DNA of 49,085 nucleotides from the NCBI GenBank assembly GCA_003543245.1, contig DPJB01000020.1:4063-53147 (forward strand), written 5' to 3'. Positions within the stretch are counted from its first letter, which is position 1, and the number at the start of each line of letters is the position of its first letter. The position numbers were made by a program, and so were the translations under genes. Below are positions 42,290-49,085 of this stretch, in pieces. The notes under the pieces were generated by a model. The model was not told the origin of the DNA. It worked only from the letters and a program-made list of their open reading frames with translations, and made no database searches. Source of the stretch: Moraxellaceae bacterium. Its GTDB lineage: Bacteria; Pseudomonadota; Gammaproteobacteria; Pseudomonadales; Moraxellaceae.

Positions 42290-43375
42290 TTACGCCTCGC
42301 TGTCTGCCAGCGCCGCCAGCTGGTCGGCCTGATACTCACGCGCCAGCGCATCCAGCACTTCATCAATATCCCCTTCCATCACTCGATCCAGCGAATACAG
42401 GGTCAGGTTGATGCGATGGTCCGTCAGGCGGCCTTGCGGAAAATTGTAGGTGCGAATGCGTTCGGAACGGTCGCCGGAACCGACAAGGTCACGACGCATG
42501 GATGCCTGCTCCGCATGCGCAGTCGCCTGTCGTGCCGCGAGTATTTTTGCTGACAGCAGACTCATGGCACGCGCCTTGTTCTTGTGCTGCGAGCGCTCGT
42601 CCTGACACTCGACCACAATACCGGTCGGCAGATGCACAATGCGAATGGCCGAGTCGGTGGTATTCACATGCTGGCCGCCGGCACCACTGGAGCGGAAGGT
42701 ATCCACCCGGATGTCTTCCTTACGGATTTCCACGCCCTCGACTTCCGGCGCCTCGGGCAGGATGGCGACGGTGCAGGCCGAGGTATGGATGCGTCCCTGT
42801 GATTCGGTGGCAGGTACACGCTGCACACGATGTACACCGGATTCGAATTTCAGTCGCGCGTACACGCTGTCGCCCTCGACGCGCGCAATCACCTCCTTGT
42901 AACCACCGTGCTCGCCAGGACTGGCCGACACAATCTCGATGCGCCAGCGCTGTTTTTCTGCAAATCGCGTGTACATGCGAAACAGGTCGCCGGCAAAAAT
43001 GGCCGCCTCATCGCCACCCGTACCGGCACGAACTTCGAGATAGATATTGCAACTGTCGTTGGGATCGCGCGGCAGCATCAGCTGCTCCAGCTCGGCCTGC
43101 AGGCTTTCCTGCCGGGCGGCGCCGGATTTCAGTTCTTCTTCCGCCATTTCACGAAAGTCAGGATCCTTGAGCAGGGCACGCGCTTCAGCCTGATCCGCTT
43201 CCGCCTGCCGGAATGCCGACCAGGCCTCCACCACAGGCATGAGCTCGGCATGCTCTCTGGAAAGATTACGGAAGCGCTCGCCATTGGCGGCAACGCTACC
43301 GTCCGCCAGCAGGGCGCTCACTTCTTCTGCACGCTCAACCAGCAACTCAAGCTTGTGACGCAAAGACGCCTTCAT
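42290..43375 (-). CDS. prfA: Peptide chain release factor 1
   Basis: RF1 ends translation at UAG and UAA. The 361-residue sequence has the stop-codon-reading motif PAT (188-190) in VPATESQGRIHTS and the peptidyl-hydrolase motif GGQ (233-235) in SSGAGGQHVN. All regions are intact. The ATG overlaps the hemA stop codon (ATGA). hemA-prfA-prmC is a very common operon in this group. Confidence 0.97.
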   Translation of the reverse strand: MKASLRHKLELLVERAEEVSALLADGSVAANGERFRNLSREHAELMPVVEAWSAFRQAEADQAEARALLKDPDFREMAEEELKSGAARQESLQAELEQLMLPRDPNDSCNIYLEVRAGTGGDEAAIFAGDLFRMYTRFAEKQRWRIEIVSASPGEHGGYKEVIARVEGDSVYARLKFESGVHRVQRVPATESQGRIHTSACTVAILPEAPEVEGVEIRKEDIRVDTFRSSGAGGQHVNTTDSAIRIVHLPTGIVVECQDERSQHKNKARAMSLLSAKILAARQATAHAEQASMRRDLVGSGDRSERIRTYNFPQGRLTDHRINLTLYSLDRVMEGDIDEVLDALAREYQADQLAALADSEA

Positions 43376-44655
43376 GCAGGATCGTCCTTGTCGCCACGCC
43401 GGGCAGATCTGACACCCAGCAGGTCTGACGCCCAGTCCAGCTTGTCCTGTTCGCCGGCAGCCGCGGCCTTTTTCATGGCAATCGTTGGCGCATGCAGCAT
43501 CTTGTTCATCAGCTGCCGGCTAAGGCGCTCCAGCACCGCTGCGGGATCATCGCCTTTCTTCAGCGCACTCATGGCCTTGGCCAGCTCCTGCTCACGCACT
43601 GCATCTGCCTGCTGCCGATAGGCCGTCATTGTCGAGAGGGCTCCCTGCTCACGCTTGTGATGCATGAATTGCTGTGCACACGTCGTGACAATTATTTCTG
43701 CTTCGCGCGCAGCTTCCTGGCGCGAGCGCATGTTGTCATCAATCACCGAGTGCAGGTCATCAACCGTATACAGATAGACATCCTGCAAGTCGGCAACTTC
43801 CGGCTCGATATCGCGTGGCACTGCAATATCCACCATGAAAACTGGCTTATGCCGGCGCTTTTTCAGCGCGCGCTCCACCATGCCCTTGCCCAGAATCGGC
43901 AACGGCGCAGCTGTCGAGGAAATCACGATATCCGCATGCACCAGTGCATCCGGAATATCTTCAAGCGTGATGGCGCGGGCACCAAACTGCTGGGCCAGTG
44001 CCTGACCACGAGCCAGGGTCCGGTTGGCGACAGTGATTTTTGTAACGCCCTGTTCGAACAGATGCTTGCCGACCAGTTCGATCATTTCACCGGCACCGAT
44101 CAGCAGCGCCTCTGAGTCACGCAGCTCGGAAAAAATCTGCCGGGCCAGCATGACGGCGGCATAACCAACCGACACCGGATTGGCTCCAATGGCCGTATCC
44201 GTCCTGACCTGCTTGGCGGTGGCAAACGTGCTTTGAAAAAGACGTTCCAGCTCGGGCCCGAGAGTGCCGGCAGCAGCGGCCTGCCCGTAGGCGGTCTTCA
44301 CCTGCCCGAGAATCTGCGGCTCGCCCAGCACCATGGAATCCAGACCAGCGGCCACACGCATCATGTGCCGTACCGCTGCTTCACCTTCGTGCCTGTAGAG
44401 ACTGGCTGAAATATCGCTCAGGGGCAGTTGCTGGTACTGGCTAAGCCAGGACAGGAGGGCATCACCGCCATTCTCCGGGACCTGGCCATAGAACTCGGTG
44501 CGGTTACAGGTCGAGAGAATCGCCAGCTCCTGCACACCCGCATTGGCACAGGCTTCACGCAGGGCAGCCTCCAGCCGCTCCGGCGTGAAGGCGACCTTCT
44601 CCCGCAGCTCAAGTGACGCCGTCTTGTGATTGATGCCGAGCGCAAGCAGCCCCAT
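43372..44655 (-). CDS. hemA: Glutamyl-tRNA reductase
   Basis: HemA reduces Glu-tRNA(Glu) to glutamate 1-semialdehyde, the first committed step of C5 haem synthesis. The product is 427 residues from the ATG at 44655 (a TTG two codons earlier also opens the frame). The nucleophile Cys50 lies in ILSTCNRTEFYG, with the NADPH-domain motif VANRTLARGQALAQ and ISSTAAPLPILG. The family N-terminus MGLLALGINHKTAS supports this start. It is divergent from the TPR lipoprotein gene, with a 208-base gap containing two GGGAGGCGG repeats (about 44699-44720). Confidence 0.96.
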   Translation of the reverse strand: MGLLALGINHKTASLELREKVAFTPERLEAALREACANAGVQELAILSTCNRTEFYGQVPENGGDALLSWLSQYQQLPLSDISASLYRHEGEAAVRHMMRVAAGLDSMVLGEPQILGQVKTAYGQAAAAGTLGPELERLFQSTFATAKQVRTDTAIGANPVSVGYAAVMLARQIFSELRDSEALLIGAGEMIELVGKHLFEQGVTKITVANRTLARGQALAQQFGARAITLEDIPDALVHADIVISSTAAPLPILGKGMVERALKKRRHKPVFMVDIAVPRDIEPEVADLQDVYLYTVDDLHSVIDDNMRSRQEAAREAEIIVTTCAQQFMHHKREQGALSTMTAYRQQADAVREQELAKAMSALKKGDDPAAVLERLSRQLMNKMLHAPTIAMKKAAAAGEQDKLDWASDLLGVRSARRGDKDDPA

Positions 44656-44863
44656 GGTCAACCTGTATAAAGGAAACAGAGCCCCCCATTAATGTAGCGG
44701 GAGGCGGGGACGGGAGGCGGATTTTGAGGGATAGACGCCGCAAAGACAAACCCGGCCAGCGCTTACCCCTCCCCTCCCTCATGATTTACAGAGGGCATAT
44801 GGCCGCCCTGTCGCTTTTTTGCCAAGATGGGGCTTACGGCATTCCTGCCTTGTGATTGCGACC

Positions 44864-46573
44864 ATGCCCTTGCGCCCATTGCTCTCCTTTTTTTGCCTGC
44901 TGGCGTTGGCCGGCTGCGCCAGCCATGCCCCGCAGCCGTCAACTGCGCCGACTCCTCCGGTCGAGGACACTGCGGCAGCAGAGCCTGCCTACACACCCTT
45001 TCCGCCCAAAACACTGGAAAGCATCCTGCTGGCCGAGTTTGCCGGGCACCGTCAGCGCGCCGACATTGCCCTGGCCGGTTATGTCCAGCAGGCAGTAGCC
45101 ACACGCGACCCTGGCATCGTTGCCCGCGCCAGTACCATTGCCCAGTTGCTGAACCAGCCACAGAGCCTCGAGCTGTCCCGGATCTGGACGGAAGTGGAGC
45201 CGGACAATGCAGATGCGTGGTATCTGCTGGTGCTCAGCTGTCTGCGCCAGCAGAAATTCGACCAGCTCATGCCTGCCCTGGACCGGCTGCTGGCCCTGCA
45301 ACCCGAAGCCGATCTGGAACAGATGTTCCTGTCCGCCGTCCCGGCCAACCCGGCCGCGCGCGACAGCCTGCTGAAGGCGCTGGATGGCGTCGGGCAGCAC
45401 CACCAGAGCAGTCCGCACATCTTCTTTGCCAGAGCCCTGGTACAAAGCCAGAACGGCACCCTGGAGCCCGCACTCGAGAACGCCCGCAAAGCGCGCCAGC
45501 TGCGTCCGCAAAGCACGCAAACCACCCTGCTTGAGGCAAAGCTGCTGGCCGACCTCGGACGCAATGCCGAAGCCTCCCGGTTACTGGCGGACGCCGTAAA
45601 AGCGCAACCGGAAAGCCAGAGCCTGCGCCTTAACTACGCCCGCACACTGGTCCGCGTACGGGACATGAAGGGTGCCGAGCGCGAGTTTGGCACCCTGGTC
45701 AACAAGCACCCTTCCGATGACAGCCTGCGCCTTGGCCTGGCCCTGACCGCCTTTGAAAACCGGAACGATGTGCTGGCACAAAGCGAACTCGAAATCCTGA
45801 CGAACAGTGAAGAGCACAGCGACGAGGCCTTTTTCTATCTGGGCAAGCTGGCGCACCGCCAGGGCAAGGCCGACGAAGCCATTGCGGCTTACGAAAATGT
45901 CCCGCCAGGGCAGCACTATCTTCCGGCCATGGCAGAGATCAGCCATCTGCTGCTCAGCCAGCATCAGCCGGAAGAGTCACGCCGTCACTTTGCCGAAGCC
46001 CGCACACGCTTTCCCGATTTGCGCATCTCGCTGTACCAGCTGGAGGCCGAGCTGCTCAGTAACCGCAAGGATCTCGTCGGGGCACGCGCCCTGCTTGATG
46101 AGGCCCTGCAACTGACCCCGGGTGACACCCGGCTGCTGCTGAGCCGCGCGCTGGTCGCAGAGCGCCAGAACCAGCTGGAGCAGTTCGAGACAGATGTGCG
46201 GGAAGTGCTGCGCATGGAGCCGGACAATGCCAGCGCCCTGAATGCGCTTGGCTACACCCTGCTGGACCGGACGGGTCGTATTGATGAGGCAGAAGCCTAT
46301 ATCCGTCGTGCACTGGCACTCAAACCCGATGACCCCGCCATCCTGGACAGCATTGGCTGGGTCAAGTTCAAGCGCGGCGACACGGAAGGTGCACTGACCG
46401 ATCTGCGCCGTGCCTACCAGCTTTATCCGGACGATGAAATTGCCGCCCATCTTGGCGAAGTTCTCTGGGAGCGCGGCCAGCGCGAAGAAGCCCGCAAGGT
46501 ATGGAACGAGTCCCTGCGCCAGCACCCTGACAGCGACTACATTCCCCGCACACGCATGCGGCTCGATCCCTGA
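44864..46573 (+). CDS. TPR-repeat lipoprotein
   Basis: A 569-residue exported lipoprotein: the signal peptide ends in a lipobox LALAGC (about residues 13-18), then a Pro/Ala-rich linker and a long array of tetratricopeptide repeats up to the C-terminus (for example NALGYTLLDRTGRIDEAEAY and DSIGWVKFKRGDTEGAL). TPR proteins form scaffolds, and the Pseudomonas homologue sits in the same place beside lolB. The ATG at 44864 is chosen because it starts the signal peptide. The frame opens earlier at a TTG. Its function is not known. It overlaps lolB by one base (TGATG). Confidence 0.88.
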   Translation: MPLRPLLSFFCLLALAGCASHAPQPSTAPTPPVEDTAAAEPAYTPFPPKTLESILLAEFAGHRQRADIALAGYVQQAVATRDPGIVARASTIAQLLNQPQSLELSRIWTEVEPDNADAWYLLVLSCLRQQKFDQLMPALDRLLALQPEADLEQMFLSAVPANPAARDSLLKALDGVGQHHQSSPHIFFARALVQSQNGTLEPALENARKARQLRPQSTQTTLLEAKLLADLGRNAEASRLLADAVKAQPESQSLRLNYARTLVRVRDMKGAEREFGTLVNKHPSDDSLRLGLALTAFENRNDVLAQSELEILTNSEEHSDEAFFYLGKLAHRQGKADEAIAAYENVPPGQHYLPAMAEISHLLLSQHQPEESRRHFAEARTRFPDLRISLYQLEAELLSNRKDLVGARALLDEALQLTPGDTRLLLSRALVAERQNQLEQFETDVREVLRMEPDNASALNALGYTLLDRTGRIDEAEAYIRRALALKPDDPAILDSIGWVKFKRGDTEGALTDLRRAYQLYPDDEIAAHLGEVLWERGQREEARKVWNESLRQHPDSDYIPRTRMRLDP

Positions 46574-47187
46574 TGCGGCATAATTTCTTTCTGTTGCTGA
46601 TACTGGCCAGCCTCCTTTCCGGCTGTGCGCTGCACCCCCCTGCGCCCGTGATTACCGATACCGCACGCATGACGCGATGGCTGGCTGAAGGCAAGATGGG
46701 GCTGCGAGTGGCGGATCGCGGCGGCAATCTCTATTTCACCTGGCATCAGGACGGGGACCTCTACACCCTATCGCTGTCAGGGCCTCTTGGCGCAGGCCAC
46801 ACCGAACTCAGCGGCAGCCCTGATGGCGTCACTTTACGCAATGGCGACCTGGGTGAGATCACGGCCAGCTCTCCAGAGATACTGCTGGAAGCGGTCACCG
46901 GCTACAGCGCCCCCATCTCCTACCTGTCCCACTGGCTGAAAGCACAGCCGGCCACAGCCACCGCACAGGTGGAGCGAGGCAGTGACGGCAAGACCCTGCA
47001 GATTGCCGAGGACGGCTGGATCGCGACCTTTCCGGCATGGGATGAAACCTACCCGGCCCTGCCCCGGAAGATCATGATTACAGGCCCCGACACCCGCCTG
47101 ACGGTGGTGGTCTCGAAGTGGCAGCCCGGCGATGCTGACTACACGCCCGATGCACTCACCGACATCCGTACCGAAATCGCCCCATGA
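46573..47187 (+). CDS. lolB: Outer-membrane lipoprotein receptor LolB
   Basis: LolB accepts lipoproteins from LolA and inserts them in the outer membrane; it is itself a lipoprotein. The 204-residue precursor has the lipobox LLSGC (about 15-19) and the LolB beta-barrel with WLAEGKMGLRVADRGGNLYF and YLSHWLKAQP. LolB diverges strongly, but the lipobox, length and its place between the TPR lipoprotein and ispE make the call sound. The ispE ATG overlaps its stop (ATGA). Confidence 0.93.
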   Translation: MRHNFFLLLILASLLSGCALHPPAPVITDTARMTRWLAEGKMGLRVADRGGNLYFTWHQDGDLYTLSLSGPLGAGHTELSGSPDGVTLRNGDLGEITASSPEILLEAVTGYSAPISYLSHWLKAQPATATAQVERGSDGKTLQIAEDGWIATFPAWDETYPALPRKIMITGPDTRLTVVVSKWQPGDADYTPDALTDIRTEIAP

Positions 47188-48044
47188 AACAACTAACCCT
47201 GCCCGCCCCGGCCAAGCTCAACCTGTTCCTGCACATCACCGGTCGCCGGCCGGATGGCTATCACCTGCTGCAGACCGTCTTCCAGTTCCTGGAGCAGGCC
47301 GACACCCTGCACTTCCGCTCCCGCCCGGATGGCGACATTCATCTGTCCCCCAAGCTGCCGGGGGTGCCGGCCGGGAGCAACCTGATCGTGCGGGCCGCCC
47401 GCCTGCTGCAAGCCCATACCGGCTGCACGGCTGGTGCCGACATACTATTGGAGAAGCGCCTGCCCATGGGCGGCGGTATTGGCGGTGGCTCGTCGGATGC
47501 CGCCACTGCCCTGCTGGGACTCAACCACCTCTGGGCTCTGAACCTGCCTCTGGATGAGCTGGCCCGGCTTGGCCTGAGCCTGGGTGCCGACGTGCCGGTC
47601 TTTGTGCGCGGACAGGCGGCCTGGGCCGAAGGCGTCGGTGAAGACCTGACGCCGGTCGACATTCCGGAGCCCTGGTATCTGGTTCTGACCCCGCATGCGC
47701 ATGTCAGTACCGCCGATGTCTTCCGCCACCCGCAATTGACACGTCATACCCCCGCCATTACAGTAGCCGCCTTTCTCGGGGGGGGGCTTGCCCGGAGCGT
47801 TCGCAACGACTGTGAAAACATCGTGCGCCAGCTTTCTCCCGAAGTAGATGCGGCCCTGAACTGGCTGGCTCAGCATGGCACCGCCCGCATGACGGGGACC
47901 GGCGCCTGCTGTTTTATTGCCTGCCCGGATCGCGCAACGGCGGAGCACCTGCTGGCCACCAGCCCCATTCCGGGCTTTGTGAGTCGTGGCTGCAACCAGT
48001 CTCCTGCCCATGTCGCGCTGGCCGCACTGAAACAAGAATCCTAG
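47184..48044 (+). CDS. ispE: 4-(cytidine 5'-diphospho)-2-C-methyl-D-erythritol kinase
   Basis: IspE phosphorylates CDP-methylerythritol in the non-mevalonate (MEP) isoprenoid pathway. The 286-residue GHMP kinase begins with LPAPAKLNLFLHITGRRPDGYH, has the ATP loop PMGGGIGGGSSDAAT and the VRNDCE segment near 212. A run of nine G residues (47778-47786) codes for GlyGlyGly and is in frame, as the NDCE motif after it shows. The stop codon TAG at 48042-48044 shares two bases with the following tRNA gene. Confidence 0.95.
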   Translation: MKQLTLPAPAKLNLFLHITGRRPDGYHLLQTVFQFLEQADTLHFRSRPDGDIHLSPKLPGVPAGSNLIVRAARLLQAHTGCTAGADILLEKRLPMGGGIGGGSSDAATALLGLNHLWALNLPLDELARLGLSLGADVPVFVRGQAAWAEGVGEDLTPVDIPEPWYLVLTPHAHVSTADVFRHPQLTRHTPAITVAAFLGGGLARSVRNDCENIVRQLSPEVDAALNWLAQHGTARMTGTGACCFIACPDRATAEHLLATSPIPGFVSRGCNQSPAHVALAALKQES

Positions 48045-48117
48045 GGGCGTCGCCAAGCGGTAAGGCAGCGGGTTTTGATCCCGCCATGCGTTGGTTCGAA
48101 TCCAGCCGCCCCTGCCA
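48043..48117 (+). tRNA. tRNA-Gln (anticodon TTG)
   Basis: A 75-base tRNA with a 7-bp acceptor stem (AGGGGCG with CGCCCCT), an anticodon stem GCGGG/CCCGC around TTTTGAT (anticodon TTG at 48075-48077), the T-arm GGTTCGAATCC, discriminator G and an encoded CCA (48115-48117). It reads CAA (and by wobble CAG). Its first two bases are the last two of the ispE stop codon, so it is transcribed with ispE or from within it and must be cut out by RNase P. The tRNA-Gln between ispE and prs is a conserved gammaproteobacterial arrangement. Confidence 0.97.
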
Positions 48118-48144
48118 TTTTTCCAGTCAGCCGAAAGCACAGTC

Positions 48145-49085
48145 ATGCCCAATCTGGTCCTGTTTACCGGCAACGCCAATCCCGAACTGGCCCGCAAGGT
48201 CGCCACTCACCTGCACACGCCGCTGGGCGATGCGCACGTGGGCCGCTTCTCTGACGGCGAAATCCAGATCGAGATCAACGACAATGTGCGCGGCAAGGAC
48301 GTTTTTGTCCTGCAGTCCACATGCAATCCCACCAATGACAACCTGATGGAAATGATTGTCATGGCCGACGCCCTGCGCCGCGCCTCGGCGGGTCGTATCA
48401 CTGCGGTGATTCCGTATTTCGGTTATGCCCGCCAGGACCGTCGTGTCCGTTCGGCGCGCGTACCGATTACAGCCAAGATCGTCGCCGACATGCTGACGAC
48501 CGTGGGCGTGGACCGCGTGCTGACCGTCGACCTGCATGCCGACCAGATCCAGGGCTTCTTCGACATTCCGGTCGACAACATCTATGCATCGCCCGTGCTG
48601 CTGGCCGACATCCAGAAGCAGGGTTATGACAACCTGATGGTGGTGTCGCCGGACGTAGGTGGCGTGGTGCGTGCACGTGCAGTTGCCAAGCAGCTGGACG
48701 AAGCCGACCTGGCCATCATCGACAAGCGCCGTCCCAAGGCCAACGAATCGCAGGTAATGCACATCATCGGTGAGGTGAAGGGCCGTGACTGCGTGATCGT
48801 GGATGACATGGTCGATACTGCCGGCACCCTGTGCAAGGCTGCTGCCGCACTGAAAGAGCATGGTGCCCGTCGTGTACTGGCCTATTGCACGCACGCCGTG
48901 CTGTCCGGTCCGGCCATTGCCAACATCAAGAATTCCGTGCTCGACGAGCTGGTGGTGACCGACACCATCCCGCTCACCGAGGAAGCGCTCGCCACCGGTC
49001 GCATCCGTCAGGTTTCGCTGTCCGCGATGCTGGCCGAGACCGTGCGTCGCATCAACAACGAAGAATCCATCAGCGCGATGTTCGA
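48145..49085 (+). CDS. prs: Ribose-phosphate pyrophosphokinase (3' end cut by window edge)
   Basis: Prs makes PRPP from ribose 5-phosphate and ATP, feeding purine, pyrimidine, histidine and NAD synthesis, including the HisG encoded here. The 313 visible codons begin MPNLVLFTGNANPELARKV and include FGYARQDRR, the PRPP-site loop VIVDDMVDTAGTL, and end ...ESISAMF. E. coli Prs has 315 residues, so only a few codons are missing. The ATG at 48145 lies 28 bases after the tRNA. Confidence 0.96.
   Translation, partial: MPNLVLFTGNANPELARKVATHLHTPLGDAHVGRFSDGEIQIEINDNVRGKDVFVLQSTCNPTNDNLMEMIVMADALRRASAGRITAVIPYFGYARQDRRVRSARVPITAKIVADMLTTVGVDRVLTVDLHADQIQGFFDIPVDNIYASPVLLADIQKQGYDNLMVVSPDVGGVVRARAVAKQLDEADLAIIDKRRPKANESQVMHIIGEVKGRDCVIVDDMVDTAGTLCKAAAALKEHGARRVLAYCTHAVLSGPAIANIKNSVLDELVVTDTIPLTEEALATGRIRQVSLSAMLAETVRRINNEESISAMF

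Noticed and set aside
44695..44725. G-rich repeats (GGGAGGCGG twice) between hemA and the TPR lipoprotein gene as a G-quadruplex
   Set aside because: Only three runs of three or more G plus one GG are clustered. In a GC-rich genome this is weak evidence, so it is only mentioned in the hemA entry.

Overview
The window is a dense, GC-rich stretch of chromosome from a gammaproteobacterium, with about 44 protein genes, one tRNA, short intergenic gaps and many 1- to 8-base gene overlaps. Gene content and order (rpsI-rplM, zapE, zapG, an AlgW/DegS protease, hisC-hisD-hisG-murA, ibaG-mlaBCDEF, kdsD-kdsC-lptCAB-rpoN-hpf-rapZ-ptsO, yhdP-rng-maf-mreDCB, gatCAB, moeB-prmC-prfA-hemA-TPR-lolB-ispE-tRNA-Gln-prs) closely resemble Pseudomonas blocks that I know, so I infer a member of Pseudomonadales, possibly a Moraxellaceae-like lineage. 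I cannot name the species. There are no insertion sequences, phage genes, CRISPR arrays or toxin-antitoxin pairs. This is core genome.

Layout. 1-6.7 kb: ribosomal proteins S9 (partial) and L13, an acyl-CoA dehydrogenase, the division-linked ATPase ZapE, an alpha/beta hydrolase, ZapG, a small secreted-peptide candidate, a Nif3-like protein and a periplasmic DegS/AlgW protease. 6.7-11.1 kb: histidine genes with murA. 11.2-14.6 kb: the Mla retrograde phospholipid transporter, transcribed leftward. 14.7-21.8 kb: rightward genes for KDO synthesis, the Lpt LPS exporter, sigma-54, HPF, RapZ and NPr. 21.9-23.4 kb: a dienoyl-CoA-reductase-like SDR and DarP. 23.4-26.1 kb: a leftward three-gene set encoding a cyclic-nucleotide-binding protein, a class I HMG-CoA reductase and a DUF2806-like protein. 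26.2-33.1 kb: nitrilase, YhdP, RNase G and Maf. 33.2-35.8 kb: mreBCD. 36.1-39.3 kb: gatCAB. 39.4-44.7 kb: an ABC1 kinase, a MoeB/ThiF enzyme, prmC, prfA and hemA. 44.9-49.1 kb: a TPR lipoprotein, lolB, ispE, tRNA-Gln and prs (partial).

Taken together the window is largely an envelope-biogenesis neighbourhood. Peptidoglycan precursor (MurA), LPS (KdsD/KdsC, LptABC), phospholipid (Mla, YhdP), lipoprotein (LolB) and cell-shape (MreBCD, ZapE/ZapG) genes sit beside a stress protease and nitrogen-PTS regulators.

No dramatic new gene cassette is visible. The points most worth a second look are: (1) mreC has no canonical start codon behind its strong Shine-Dalgarno and appears to begin at AUC; (2) a 236-nt hairpin-rich leader precedes hpf; (3) ptsN is missing from the rpoN-hpf-rapZ-ptsO locus, where a terminator sits instead; (4) a class I HMG-CoA reductase is encoded in a genome that also carries ispE of the MEP pathway, next to a regulator-like cNMP-binding protein and a DUF2806-like protein; (5) a perfect 18-bp palindrome lies between promoter and start of zapG; (6) a 45-residue peptide gene has an excellent ribosome site; (7) a perfect ribosome site ahead of gatC suggests a short coupled leader peptide.
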